From contig DASQFD010000043.1 of NCBI GenBank assembly GCA_035633255.1, positions 1-33,487 of the forward strand: a stretch of DNA of 33,487 nucleotides. The letters run 5' to 3'. Under the pieces are notes generated by a model. The model had not been told where the DNA came from and searched no databases. It saw only the letters and a list, made by a program, of their open reading frames with translations. This DNA is from DASQFD01 sp035633255. Its GTDB lineage: Bacteria; Actinomycetota; Actinomycetes; Actinomycetales; Dermatophilaceae. Below, piece after piece: positions 1 to 7,936 of this stretch; positions within the stretch are counted from its first letter, which is position 1; every line of letters starts with the position of its first letter. Position numbers and translations under genes: made by a program.

Positions 1-2
1 TC

Positions 3-98
3 TGCGGCACCCACAACCTGCTCAAGCTCTACCGCCGTGTCCTTGCCGACCCGTCGGCTGCGCCCTACAGCCGGATAGCGGCCCCGGCCACCGCCTGA
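3..98 (+). pseudogene. C-terminal fragment of a putative transposase
   Basis: The window opens inside a reading frame that runs 31 codons to a TGA at 96-98. The visible peptide begins CGTHNLLKLYRRVLADP and ends in an Ala/Pro-rich tail. A His-Asn-Leu-Leu-Lys-Leu motif near the C-terminus resembles the ends of some DDE transposases of actinobacterial insertion sequences, but I cannot name the family with confidence. It could also be the end of another element-borne protein. Whether the gene is intact upstream cannot be seen. It lies on the same side of tRNA-Arg as the integrase, so it is probably cargo of the integrated element. Confidence 0.35.
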
Positions 99-436
99 AC
101 GAGCCCGAACGGGCAGCGCAGTGCCCTCTCAGCGGCTGGCCCGGCTCAAAGTCGAATCAGCGCACAGAAATGGTAGTGAGCTCTCGGTCCTTTCCTGCGT
201 CTACTGGGTGCCCCAGGCGCAGAGGGTGGGCATTCGCGCCGGCACCATGCGTCCGGTCAGTCCCCCGCTCGGGTCGGCGACGAGCGCAAGGTCGCCACCG
301 AGCCAGGTCGGAGCTGTTCCAACGCTGCCGCTCATCGAGCGTCGCTACCTAGGTTTAGCTTGTTCGATCCACTGGCTTCTGTGGTATGCTCCTTTTCAGA
401 GGAGCAGTAAGCCTTCCGAGACGCCCGGAGATGGTC
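99..436. other. Intergenic region upstream of the excisionase gene
   Basis: This stretch separates the transposase-like tail from the excisionase gene. Its base composition is visibly less GC-rich than the backbone, with A+T tracts around 345-400. The open frames across it (for example from 121) lack a ribosome binding site and recognisable motifs, and I treat them as chance. Apart from the promoter near 360-390 I see no other feature. Confidence 0.5.
360..390 (+). promoter_or_regulatory. Candidate promoter of the xis-int pair
   Basis: A TTGTTC box at 360-365 and a TATGCT box at 385-390 look like -35 and -10 elements. The 19-nt spacer is a little long, but a TGG just before the -10 could act as an extended -10. 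Transcription would start near 397, about 40 nt before the excisionase start. This is pattern matching only. Confidence 0.45.
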
Positions 437-703
437 ATGAATCGTGCTCAGTTGGACGGCCTCCCGCCGGCTCTCGACGTACCCACCACGGCGGCCCTTT
501 TCGGTATGAGCCGCACGGCGGTCTACGAGCTGGTCCGCACAGGCCAATGGCCGACCCCCGTGTTCCGCTTGGGCAAGCTGATCCGCATCCCGACAGCACC
601 GGTGCTTGAGCTGCTCGGCGTTGCCCCTGGCGAACCGCCCGATGGCCAAGAGTCCGATCGCAACGAGCGGCAGGGACCGACCGCTCTACGCCGAAACGCC
701 TGA
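437..703 (+). CDS. xis: Excisionase-like helix-turn-helix protein
   Basis: A small DNA-binding protein of about 88 residues. The core DVPTTAALFGMSRTAVYELV, followed by RTGQWPTPVFRLGKLIRIP, is the MerR-like winged HTH typical of excisionase/AlpA-type proteins: a turn helix with S-R-T, then a wing containing RLGK-IRIP. Such proteins bend att DNA and direct a tyrosine integrase towards excision. I chose the ATG at 437 because GGAG at 427-430 lies 6 nt upstream; the ATG at 431 abuts that GGAG. The gene ends 3 nt before the integrase TTG start, in the same frame, so the two are probably translationally coupled. The C-terminal 30 residues are polar and unremarkable. Confidence 0.75.
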   Translation: MNRAQLDGLPPALDVPTTAALFGMSRTAVYELVRTGQWPTPVFRLGKLIRIPTAPVLELLGVAPGEPPDGQESDRNERQGPTALRRNA

Positions 704-706
704 CCC

Positions 707-1869
707 TTGAGAGGGCACGTCCTCAAGCGAGGGAGCCGCTGGGGCTTCGTCCACGACCTCGAGCCCGACGCGAGCGGCAAGCGACGCCAGAGATGGCGCG
801 GCGGGTTCTCGACGAAGCGGGAGGCGGAGCGGGCGCTGGCCGCCTCCATGACGGAGTCCACACGGTCTCCCACTACGAGCGGCGCAGTGACGCTGGAAAC
901 GTACTTCTTCGACGAGTGGCTTCCGTCCCTGCACGACTTGCGACCGAACACCGTCCTCTCATACGAGACGCTCGGACGACGCCACCTGATCCCGATCCTC
1001 GGACGCAAGCAGCTCAGGCGTTTGACGCGTAGCGACTGCGAGAGACTCATCTCCCGGCTCCCGGCTCCCGGCTCGCGGCCGGCGAGGCGAGGCCACCGCT
1101 CAGCCCGGCGACCATCCGCCGCGTGCATGCGCTGCTGCACGCCTGCCTCAACGCGGCCCTGCGAGACGGCCTGGTCCACGCCAACGCGGCCGCCGGTGTG
1201 AGACTCCCCCGCGACCGGCACCGCACCGGCACGACGTGGAGTCCGCAGCAGCTGCAGCGCTTCCTGGACGCGACACTGCTTGACCCCCTGGGGCCCTTGT
1301 TCCTTGTCCTCGCCACCACCGGAATGAGACGCGGCGAGGCCGTCGGCCTCTGCTGGTCCCAGGTCGACCTCGCCAACTGCGCCGTGTCCGTGCGGCAGTC
1401 CATGCTCAGCGTCCGCTACAAGGTGATCGTCGACGAACCCAAGACAACCCGCAGCTCCCGCACCATCGCCGTGGACCCGATCACGGTCGCCGTTCTCCGG
1501 CACGTCCAACAGCGACAGGACGCCCAACGACAGCTACTTGGGTCCGCGTGGCACCCGGGCGACTACGTCTTCACCCGCGAGGACGGATCGCCGTGGCACC
1601 CGGAGTACGTCTCGAAGCGCTTCGCAGTCCTGGTCAAGCGCGCCGGACTCCCTCGGATTCGGCTGCACGACCTGCGACACACCCACGCCAGCCTGGCCCT
1701 ACGCGGAGGCGTTCATCTCAAGGTCATGCAGGAGCGCCTCGGCCACTCCTCCATCAGCGTCACCGCCAACATGTACAGCCACGTCGCCCCGGGTCTGCAG
1801 CACGATGCAGCGACTCGCATCGCGGACCTCGCCCTCGGATCTTGGGTGCCTCCGTTAGCAAACCGTTAG
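707..1869 (+). pseudogene. int: Tyrosine-type site-specific integrase, frameshifted
   Basis: Two frames together make one integrase. The first (707 to about 1080, TTG start) encodes the arm-binding domain (GHVLKRGSRWGFV, then GGFSTKREAE) and the start of the core-binding domain. The second (about 1072-1869) continues with LSPATIRRVHALLHACLNAA and the catalytic domain: first Arg in TTGMRRGEAV, HDLRHT, GHSS and the nucleophile Tyr in ANMYSHV. The break coincides with three tandem copies of CCCGGCT at 1053-1073. Removing two copies (14 bp) restores one open frame of 382 residues reading ...RLAAGEARPPLSPATI. The stop lies 73 bp from the 3' end of tRNA-Arg, the usual position of an integrase next to its att site. 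As written, no full-length integrase can be made unless ribosomes shift frame or the repeat contracts. Confidence 0.85.
1053..1073 (+). repeat. Three tandem copies of CCCGGCT inside the integrase gene
   Basis: Heptamer CCCGGCT occurs at 1053-1059, 1060-1066 and 1067-1073 without interruption. One copy keeps the integrase in frame; three put the catalytic domain out of frame. A unit length that is not a multiple of three, in a perfect head-to-tail array, is a typical slippage site. Confidence 0.85.
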
Positions 1870-1942
1870 CAGAGGCCCTCTTCGCAACGGTGGAGGAGGA
1901 TGAGCGCCAGGCAAACCCGCAGGTCAGCGGCTTGCTGCGAAG
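1870..1942. other. Probable attachment-site junction of the left-hand element
   Basis: 73 bp between the integrase stop and the 3' end of tRNA-Arg. By analogy with tRNA-targeting integrases, the crossover should lie in the 3' half of the tRNA, with the element extending leftward. The matching repeat is not in the window. Confidence 0.4.
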
Positions 1943-2015
1943 CGCGCCCGAAGGGATTCGAACCCCCAACCTTCTGATCCGTAGTCAGATGCTCTATCCG
2001 TTGAGCTACGGGCGC
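1943..2015 (-). tRNA. tRNA-Arg(ACG)
   Basis: Read on the minus strand, the 73-nt cloverleaf starts GCGCCCG at 2015 and ends with the matching CGGGCGC plus discriminator G at 1943. The anticodon loop CTACGGA gives anticodon ACG, and the T arm contains GGTTCGAATCC. CCA is not encoded. A TACTCT box at 2043-2048 (minus strand) could be its -10. The integrase at 707-1869 lies on the 3' side, so the 3' half of this tRNA is the likely attachment site. The tRNA itself is intact. Confidence 0.95.
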
Positions 2016-2425
2016 CGGTCGCGCTGAGCGCAACGATCGGCAAGAGTACCCGGTGGCCGCTCCGCATCGGTAGTCGCCCGGCCGCGGCGGGCCGTCACCA
2101 CACCACCTTCACCGCACCAGAGCAGGCCATCCGCATGGGCCCCTGTGAGGTGTCTCATACGCCGCCCTTCCGGCCGGTGTGGATGCCCCCCGGCAACCCC
2201 TCTACCGTTGCACGGTCACACCTTTCGCCGCTGATCGGCCGGCATCGCCGTCGGACGCTCGGCATCGAGGGGTCCGTGCCCGCTCCGCCCGGTGTCGTCG
2301 ACGACACGGGCGGGGGTACCGTGGAACCACATCATTCAGTTCAGTCGGCGGGTGCGCCCCGACAGGCGACCCGGCCTCTGAGAACGAAGGCCGGGGTGCG
2401 CCCGGGCGGAAGGACGACACGCCAC
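2016..2425. other. Divergent intergenic region between tRNA-Arg and pckG
   Basis: 410 bp upstream of both the tRNA (minus) and pckG (plus). A TACCGT box at 2317-2322 is a possible -10 for pckG, which would leave a leader of about 95 nt. An AAGGA near 2410 serves as ribosome binding site. The open frame from 2135 that joins pckG lacks conserved residues and is not counted. No RNA element or repeat was recognised. Confidence 0.5.
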
Positions 2426-4267
2426 ATGACCATAGAAGCCGCGAACATAACGGGCACCAGTCACCCCGGGCTGCAGGCCTGGGTCGACGAGGTCGCCGCG
2501 ATGACCACCCCCGACTCCGTGGTCTGGGTCGACGGGTCCGACGACGAGCGCGAGCGGATCAACGCCAAGCTCGTCGGGGCCGGGACCTTCGTGAAGCTCA
2601 GCGAGGAGAAGAAGCCCAACTCCTACCTCGCCTTCTCCGACCCCACCGACGTCGCCCGCGTCGAGGACCAGACGTTCATCTGCTCCGAGGAGGAGGAGGA
2701 CGCCGGGTTCACCAACAACTGGAAGTCGCCGGCCGAGATGAAGGCCGTCATGACCGAGCTCTACTCGGGGTGCATGAAGGGCCGGACGATGTACGTCATC
2801 CCCTTCGTCATGGGCCACATCGAGGCCGACGTCCCGATGTACGGCATCGAGATCACCGACTCCGAGTACGTCGTCGTGTCCATGGCCATCATGGCCCGTG
2901 TCGGCGCCCCGGTGCTCAAGGCCTTCGAGGAGCAGGGCGCGGACTTCGTCAAGGGACTGCACTCCGTCGGCGCCCCGCTCCAGCCGGGCGAGGCCGACGT
3001 GAAGTGGCCGTGCAACTCCACCAAGTACATCGCCCACTTCCCCGAGACCCGCGAGATCTGGTCCTTCGGCTCCGGCTACGGCGGCAACGCCCTGCTCGGC
3101 AAGAAGTGCTACGCCCTGCGCATCGCGTCCGCGATGGCCCGGGACGACGGCTGGATGGCCGAGCACATGCTCATCCTCAAGCTGGTCTCCCCGGAGGGAA
3201 AGGTCCACTACATCGCGGGCGCCTTCCCGAGCCAGTGCGGCAAGACCAACCTCGCCATGATCGACCCCACCCTCGAGGGCTGGACGGCGGAGATGGTCGG
3301 CGACGACATCGCCTGGATGCGCTTCGGTCCGGACGGTCGCCTGTATGCCGTCAACCCCGAGTTCGGTCTGTTCGGCGTCGCCCCGGGCACCGCTGAGCAC
3401 ACCAACCCCAACGCCATGCGGACGATCGAGAAGGGCAACTCGATCTTCACCAACGTCGCCCTCACCGACGACGGCGACGTGTGGTGGGAGGGCATGAGCA
3501 AGGAGCCGCCGGCGCACCTGACCGACTGGAAGGGCAACGACTGGACGCCCGAGAGCGGGGTCGTCTCCAGCCACCCGAACAGCCGCTTCACCACCCCCGC
3601 CAAGCAGTGCCCGATGATCGCGCCGGAGTACGACGAGCCCAACGGCGTCCCCATCGACGCCATTCTCTTCGGCGGCCGCCGCAAGACCACCGTGCCGCTG
3701 GTCTACGAGAGCCGCAACTGGACCCACGGCGTGTTCGTCGGCGCGACCCTGTCCTCGGAGACGACGGCCGCGGCGACCGGCGCGGTCGGTGTCGTCCGCC
3801 GCGACCCGATGGCGATGCTGCCCTTCATCGGCTACGACGCCGGCAGCTACGTCAACCACTGGCTGGAGATCGGCAAGCAGGCCGACGAGTCCAAGCTGCC
3901 GCGGATCTACCAGGTCAACTGGTTCCGCCGCGACGACGAGGAAGGGTCGTTCCTGTGGCCGGGCTTCGGTGACAACGCCCGGGTGCTGAAGTGGGTCGTC
4001 GAGCGCCTCGACGGCAAGGCCGAGGCCGTCGAGACCCCGGTCGGACTCGTTCCCGCCCCCGGCGCCCTGGACACCACCGGCCTGGACATGACCGACGAGC
4101 AGGTCACCAAGGCGCTCGCGGTCAAGCTCGAGGACTGGGAGAAGGAGCTTCCGCTCATCGAGGAGTGGTTCGCGAAGTTCGGCGACGGGCTCCCCTCACA
4201 GCTGCAGGACGAGCTGAACACGCTCAAGACCCGCATGGAGGAGGCGCGCGCGGCCGCCGACGGCTGA
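2426..4267 (+). CDS. pckG: Phosphoenolpyruvate carboxykinase (GTP)
   Basis: 613 residues, the normal length for the GTP-dependent class. It converts oxaloacetate and GTP to PEP, CO2 and GDP, the entry step of gluconeogenesis in the cytosol. Visible signatures are the kinase/P-loop region AFPSQCGKTNLAM with the reactive Cys at about residue 271, and the C-terminal NWFRRDDE followed by FLWPGFGDNARVLKWV. The second P-loop position is Gln where many homologues have Ala (PSACGKTN). The ATG at 2426 has an AAGGA about 10 nt upstream and gives an N-terminus (MTIEAA) typical of actinobacterial homologues; the longer frame from 2135 is rejected. The gene is monocistronic, with a strong hairpin following it. 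Confidence 0.96.
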   Translation: MTIEAANITGTSHPGLQAWVDEVAAMTTPDSVVWVDGSDDERERINAKLVGAGTFVKLSEEKKPNSYLAFSDPTDVARVEDQTFICSEEEEDAGFTNNWKSPAEMKAVMTELYSGCMKGRTMYVIPFVMGHIEADVPMYGIEITDSEYVVVSMAIMARVGAPVLKAFEEQGADFVKGLHSVGAPLQPGEADVKWPCNSTKYIAHFPETREIWSFGSGYGGNALLGKKCYALRIASAMARDDGWMAEHMLILKLVSPEGKVHYIAGAFPSQCGKTNLAMIDPTLEGWTAEMVGDDIAWMRFGPDGRLYAVNPEFGLFGVAPGTAEHTNPNAMRTIEKGNSIFTNVALTDDGDVWWEGMSKEPPAHLTDWKGNDWTPESGVVSSHPNSRFTTPAKQCPMIAPEYDEPNGVPIDAILFGGRRKTTVPLVYESRNWTHGVFVGATLSSETTAAATGAVGVVRRDPMAMLPFIGYDAGSYVNHWLEIGKQADESKLPRIYQVNWFRRDDEEGSFLWPGFGDNARVLKWVVERLDGKAEAVETPVGLVPAPGALDTTGLDMTDEQVTKALAVKLEDWEKELPLIEEWFAKFGDGLPSQLQDELNTLKTRMEEARAAADG

Positions 4268-4275
4268 CCCTGGGC

Positions 4276-4296
4276 GTCGACCCGAGGGGGGTCGAC
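4276..4296 (+). repeat. Inverted repeat just downstream of pckG
   Basis: GTCGACCC (4276-4283) and GGGTCGAC (4289-4296) form an 8-bp perfect stem with a 5-nt loop, starting 9 nt after the pckG stop. It precedes the stronger hairpin at 4309-4340 and may protect the 3' end of the transcript. Confidence 0.6.
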
Positions 4297-4308
4297 ATCC
4301 ATCCCCGG

Positions 4309-4340
4309 AGGGGGCCCGGACCGCACGGTCCGGGCCCCCT
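4309..4340 (+). terminator. Transcription terminator of pckG
   Basis: AGGGGGCCCGGACC (4309-4322) pairs perfectly with GGTCCGGGCCCCCT (4327-4340) around the 4-nt loop GCAC. The 14-bp GC stem is followed by CTCGCGG rather than a T tract, as is common for actinobacterial terminators. Confidence 0.8.
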
Positions 4341-4376
4341 CTCGCGGCACCGGCGCCCGGTGCGCGGCGACGTCGG

Positions 4377-4382
4377 TACGCT
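4377..4382 (+). promoter_or_regulatory. Possible leaderless promoter of the thioesterase gene
   Basis: TACGCT fits the TANNNT -10 consensus and ends 6 nt before the GTG start at 4389, where no Shine-Dalgarno sequence is visible. That spacing suggests a leaderless mRNA. Confidence 0.35.
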
Positions 4383-4388
4383 CGGCCC

Positions 4389-5357
4389 GTGCCCACCGAC
4401 ACGGCCACCAGCGGTCACGTGACCCTGCGCTTCCTCGCCGCCCCGACCGACGCCGGCCAGGGCGGCACGGTGAGCGGCGGGCGAATCCTGGAGTGGATCG
4501 ACAAGGCCGGCTTCGCCTGCGCCGCGGGCTGGTCGGGGCGGTACTGCGTCACCGCCTACGTCGGCAACGTCGACTTCCACCGCCCCGTCCACATCGGTGA
4601 CCTCGTCGAGGTGAGCGCCCAGCTGGTCCTGACCGGCCGCAGCAGCATGACGATCGTCGTCGACGTCGCATCGGGCAACCCGCGCCGCGGCGGCACCAGC
4701 CACGCGTTCGGCTGCCGCATCGTCTTCGTCGCCCTCGACGACGACAGCCGCTCCACCGAGGTCCCGCCCTGGCGCCCGGAGAGCGCCGTGCTGCGCGCGG
4801 CCCAGGAGGAGGCCACTCGGCGGATGGCGCTGCGCCAGAGGGTGATCGAGCTGGTCGCCGCCCTCGACTGGGAGTCCGAGAGCGACGCGCACGTCACCAC
4901 CTTGCGCTTCCTCGCCGGCCCGACCGACGTGAACTGGGGCGGCAAGGTCCACGGCGGGATCCTGATGCGGTGGATCGACGAGACGGCGTTCGCCTGCGCC
5001 TCGGGCTGGAGCCGCAGCTACGCCATCTCCCGCTTCTCGGGCGGGGTGAGCTTCCTGAAGCCGGTGCGGATCGGTGACCTCGTCGAGATCGACGCCCGCC
5101 TCGTGCACACCGGGCGCACCAGCATGCACATCGCCGTCCGGGCCCGGTCGGGCAGCCCCCGCGACGGGCGGCTGGAGCTGGCCGCCCAGTGCCTCACCGT
5201 GTTCGTCGCCATCGACGACGGCGGCCGCCCAGAACCCGTTCCGGTGTGGGCACCGCGGGTGGCGGGCGACGTGGAGGCCGAGCAGCGCGCCCTGGAGTTC
5301 AAGTCCCTCCGCGCCAACCCGGCGCTGCTCGCGCGTCAGGAGCGCCACGAGCGCTAG
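4389..5357 (+). CDS. Tandem hot-dog acyl-CoA thioesterase
   Basis: 322 residues built from two clearly homologous halves. Half 1 (about 10-110) has TLRFLAAPTDAGQGGTVSGG, ILEWIDKAGFACAAGW and VHIGDLVEVSAQLVLTGRSSM. Half 2 (about 165-280) has TLRFLAGPTDVNWGGKVHGG, LMRWIDETAFACASGW and VRIGDLVEIDARLVHTGRTSM. The pattern matches the 4HBT/YciA-BACH family that hydrolyses acyl-CoA to free acid and CoA. Half 2 keeps the Asn (DVNWGG) and Asp (WIDE) of the family active site; half 1 has Gln in place of Asn and Lys after Asp, so it may be structural. The GTG start at 4389 is supported by conservation from TSGHVTLRF onward. The substrate is unknown. Confidence 0.85.
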   Translation: MPTDTATSGHVTLRFLAAPTDAGQGGTVSGGRILEWIDKAGFACAAGWSGRYCVTAYVGNVDFHRPVHIGDLVEVSAQLVLTGRSSMTIVVDVASGNPRRGGTSHAFGCRIVFVALDDDSRSTEVPPWRPESAVLRAAQEEATRRMALRQRVIELVAALDWESESDAHVTTLRFLAGPTDVNWGGKVHGGILMRWIDETAFACASGWSRSYAISRFSGGVSFLKPVRIGDLVEIDARLVHTGRTSMHIAVRARSGSPRDGRLELAAQCLTVFVAIDDGGRPEPVPVWAPRVAGDVEAEQRALEFKSLRANPALLARQERHER

Positions 5358-5448
5358 GGGCGGGCGGCTGGACCGCCATCCCTGCCCTCACAGGAGGGAC
5401 ACAGCCGAGTCATGGCGGGCCGGTGGCCCGGAGCGGTTCACTGGTCGC

Positions 5449-6198
5449 ATGGCCACCACGTCGCGCCCCACGGCCCAGCCGAGGCTCACCCGCCCCGACG
5501 GCTCTCCCGTCCGGGTGCTCGTCGTCGACGACGAGAGCAACCTCACCGAGCTGCTGTCGATGGCGCTGCGCTACGAGGGGTGGGAGGTGCGCGCCGCCGC
5601 GTCGGGTCACGCCGCCGTGCGGGCGGCGCGGGAGTTCCACCCCGACGCGGTCGTGCTCGACATGATGCTGCCCGACTTCGACGGCCTCGAGGTGCTCCGC
5701 CGGATGCGCGGTGACGACCCCAACGTCCCCGTGCTCTTCCTCACCGCCAGGGACGCCGTGGAGGACCGGGTCGCCGGCCTGACCGCCGGAGGTGACGACT
5801 ACGTCACCAAGCCGTTCTCCCTCGAGGAGGTGGTCGCGCGGCTGCGGGCCCTGATGCGGCGCACCGCGGTCATGGCCGACGAGTGGGACTCGCTCCTCGT
5901 CGTCGGCGACCTCACCCTCGACGAGGACAGCCACGAGGTGTCCCGCGGTGGCGAGCAGGTCGCACTGACGGCGACCGAGTTCGAGCTGCTGCGCTACCTC
6001 ATGCGCAACCCGAAGCGGGTGCTGTCCAAGGCCCAGATCCTCGACCGGGTGTGGAACTACGACTTCGGTGGCCAGGCGAACGTCGTCGAGCTCTACATCT
6101 CCTACCTGCGCAAGAAGATCGACGCGGGGCGGGCACCCATGATCCACACCATGCGCGGCGTGGGATACGTGCTCAAGCCCGCGGAACCGGCCGGATGA
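5449..6198 (+). CDS. OmpR/PhoP-type response regulator
   Basis: 249 residues. The N-terminal receiver domain (about 20-135) has VLVVDDES, phospho-acceptor Asp at about residue 71 in VVLDMMLPD, FLTARD and the conserved Lys in DDYVTKPFSLEEVVARLRAL. The C-terminal winged helix (about 155-245) has LTATEFELLRYLMRNP, VLSKAQILDRVW and YDFGG, ending in VELYISYLRKKID and TMRGVGYVLK. The VTKPFSLEEVV and FGG-NVVE stretches are shared with mycobacterial PhoP/TrcR, but orthology cannot be settled here. The stop overlaps the start of the partner kinase (ATGA), so the pair is co-translated. No Shine-Dalgarno sits at the usual distance from the ATG at 5449. Confidence 0.92.
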   Translation: MATTSRPTAQPRLTRPDGSPVRVLVVDDESNLTELLSMALRYEGWEVRAAASGHAAVRAAREFHPDAVVLDMMLPDFDGLEVLRRMRGDDPNVPVLFLTARDAVEDRVAGLTAGGDDYVTKPFSLEEVVARLRALMRRTAVMADEWDSLLVVGDLTLDEDSHEVSRGGEQVALTATEFELLRYLMRNPKRVLSKAQILDRVWNYDFGGQANVVELYISYLRKKIDAGRAPMIHTMRGVGYVLKPAEPAG

Positions 6199-7799
6199 GG
6201 CTGCCCCGACCAGCGCGGCCGTCCGCTTGGACGCTGCGCACGAAGCTCGTCGCCTCGGTGGTGGCGCTCTTCCTCGGCGTCATGCTCCTCACCGGCGCCC
6301 TGACCGTCCTCGCGAGCCGGGCCTACCTCACCGCCGCGCTCGACCGCGACCTCGTCCAGACCGTCCAGCGCCTCGAGGGCGGTCGCCGCGACGTCGACGG
6401 CGACGGTCCGGGCGGCGGGCCGCCCCCCGGCAGCGGCAACCGGATGCTGCAGGTGTGGTTTCGTGACGGGCAGGTCGTCCGGCTGGAGAACGGGCTCGAG
6501 CTCAACTACGTCGTGGACCAGACCAACACCCTGGTCCAGCTGAGCCAGCGCCAGCTCGACGAGCTGCTCGAGGCGGAGCTGAGCGGCACCCCCGAGACGG
6601 TCGACCTCGGCGGCCGGGTCGGCAGCTATCGGCTGGTCGCCGCCTCCACGGACTCCTCGGCGGTCGTCGTGGTGGGGCTGCCCACCACCGGGGTGGACGC
6701 GATCGTCGGCCGGATCGTCGCCCTGGTCGCGGGAGGCACCCTGCTCGGCCTCGTCGCCGTCGGCCTGGGCGGCACCTACCTCGTGCGCCGCACCCTGGAG
6801 CCGCTCACCCGGGTGGCGGCGACGGCCGGCAAGGTGTCGACGCTGCGCCTGGACAGCGGGACGGTCGACCTGCACCAGCGGGTGCCCGCGGTGGACACCG
6901 ACCCCCGGACCGAGGTCGGCCAGGTCGGCCTTGCGCTGAACCACCTGCTCGACAACGTCGAGGGGGCGCTGCAGGCTCGGCAGGAGAGCGAGACCCGGGT
7001 GCGTCAGTTCGTCGCCGACGCCTCCCACGAGCTGCGCACGCCGCTCGCCTCGATCCGGGGCTACGCGGAACTCTCGCGCCGGGTGCCGGACCCGGTGCCC
7101 CCCACGGTGTCGCACGCCCTCGGACGGGTGGAGTCCGAGGCGCTGCGGATGCAGGGGCTCGTGGAGGACCTGCTGCTGCTCGCTCGGCTCGACTCCGGCC
7201 GGCCGCTGGAGCGCGACCTGGTCGACCTGTCCCTGCTCGCCGTCGACGTGGTCGGCGACGCGCACGCCGCGGCGCCGGACCACCGCTGGGAGCTCGACCT
7301 GCCGGACGAGCCGGTCGAGGTGCCGGGTGACCGGGCCCGCCTGCACCAGGTCCTGGCCAACCTGCTCGCCAACGCGCGCGCCCACACCCCCCCGGGGACG
7401 CGCGTGGTCACGAGCGTGCGCCCGGAGGGCGACCACGTGCGGCTCAGCGTCCACGACGACGGGCCCGGCATCCCCACCGGACTTCAGCCGCAGGTGTTCG
7501 AGCGCTTCACCCGCGGTGACGACTCGCGGTCACGGGGCACCGGGTCCACCGGCCTGGGCCTGTCCATCGTCGCGGCCGTCGGCCAGGCGCACGGCGGGCG
7601 GGTCGAGCTCACCAGCGGGCCGGGCAACACCACCGTCTCCGTGCTCCTCCCTGCCCACCCGGTGTACCCGGCGACCCGGCAGCAGGTCACGGAACCGCCC
7701 GCCGGTGAGCTCCTCGAGGGGGACGCCGGTGCGGGACGAGGAAGGGCCCGCGCGGGTGGCGCGGACCCTTCGTCGGTCAGCGGAGGCGGAGGGATTTGA
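6195..7799 (+). CDS. Membrane sensor histidine kinase
   Basis: 534 residues. It has a TM helix at about 15-38, an extracytoplasmic sensor region of about 135 residues, a second TM near 175-200 (VALVAGGTLLGLVAVGLGGTY), a HAMP region, and the dimerisation helix with the phospho-His at about 278 in DASHELRTPLASIRGYAEL. The ATPase follows with the N box (LANLLANARAHT), G1 (DDGPGIP), F box (VFERFTRGD) and G2 (STGLGLSI). It phosphorylates the regulator encoded just upstream, which it overlaps by 4 nt. The last 45 residues are low in conserved character. The stop at 7797-7799 lies inside the antisense tRNA-Ser gene, and the frame also crosses the hairpin at 7741-7771. A shorter ancestral end near residue 490 is possible. 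Confidence 0.92.
   Translation: MRLPRPARPSAWTLRTKLVASVVALFLGVMLLTGALTVLASRAYLTAALDRDLVQTVQRLEGGRRDVDGDGPGGGPPPGSGNRMLQVWFRDGQVVRLENGLELNYVVDQTNTLVQLSQRQLDELLEAELSGTPETVDLGGRVGSYRLVAASTDSSAVVVVGLPTTGVDAIVGRIVALVAGGTLLGLVAVGLGGTYLVRRTLEPLTRVAATAGKVSTLRLDSGTVDLHQRVPAVDTDPRTEVGQVGLALNHLLDNVEGALQARQESETRVRQFVADASHELRTPLASIRGYAELSRRVPDPVPPTVSHALGRVESEALRMQGLVEDLLLLARLDSGRPLERDLVDLSLLAVDVVGDAHAAAPDHRWELDLPDEPVEVPGDRARLHQVLANLLANARAHTPPGTRVVTSVRPEGDHVRLSVHDDGPGIPTGLQPQVFERFTRGDDSRSRGTGSTGLGLSIVAAVGQAHGGRVELTSGPGNTTVSVLLPAHPVYPATRQQVTEPPAGELLEGDAGAGRGRARAGGADPSSVSGGGGI
7741..7771 (-). terminator. Terminator hairpin downstream of tRNA-Ser(GCT)
   Basis: GAAGGGCCCGCGC (7741-7753) and GCGCGGACCCTTC (7759-7771) form a 13-bp stem with one mismatch and a 5-nt loop, 10 nt beyond the 3' end of the minus-strand tRNA-Ser. 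The same bases encode the C-terminal tail of the histidine kinase on the plus strand. Confidence 0.6.
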
Positions 7800-7871
7800 A
7801 CCCTCGATGGGGTTGTAGCCCCAAACCCGCTTAGCAGGCGGGCGCCATAGACCGGACTAGGCGACGCCTCC
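7781..7871 (-). tRNA. tRNA-Ser(GCT)
   Basis: A 91-nt class II tRNA on the minus strand. The acceptor GGAGGCG (7871-7865) pairs with CGCCTCC (7788-7782), with discriminator G at 7781 and no encoded CCA. The anticodon loop CTGCTAA gives GCT. A long variable arm and GGTTCAAATCC in the T arm are present. Its 3' 19 nt overlap the 3' end of the histidine kinase gene on the opposite strand. Confidence 0.95.
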
Positions 7872-7936
7872 GTGCAGCGCCGACAGGCTATCCGCCGACG
7901 CCGCCCCGGAGCAAAGCCGCGGGCGCCTGCCGCCCG

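Noticed and set aside
121..609. 162-residue open frame near the left end
   Set aside because: No ribosome site or motif, and it overlaps the well-supported excisionase gene in another frame.
2336..3859. 507-residue open frame antisense to pckG
   Set aside because: Shadow frame of a clearly recognised enzyme gene, with low-complexity composition and no ribosome site.
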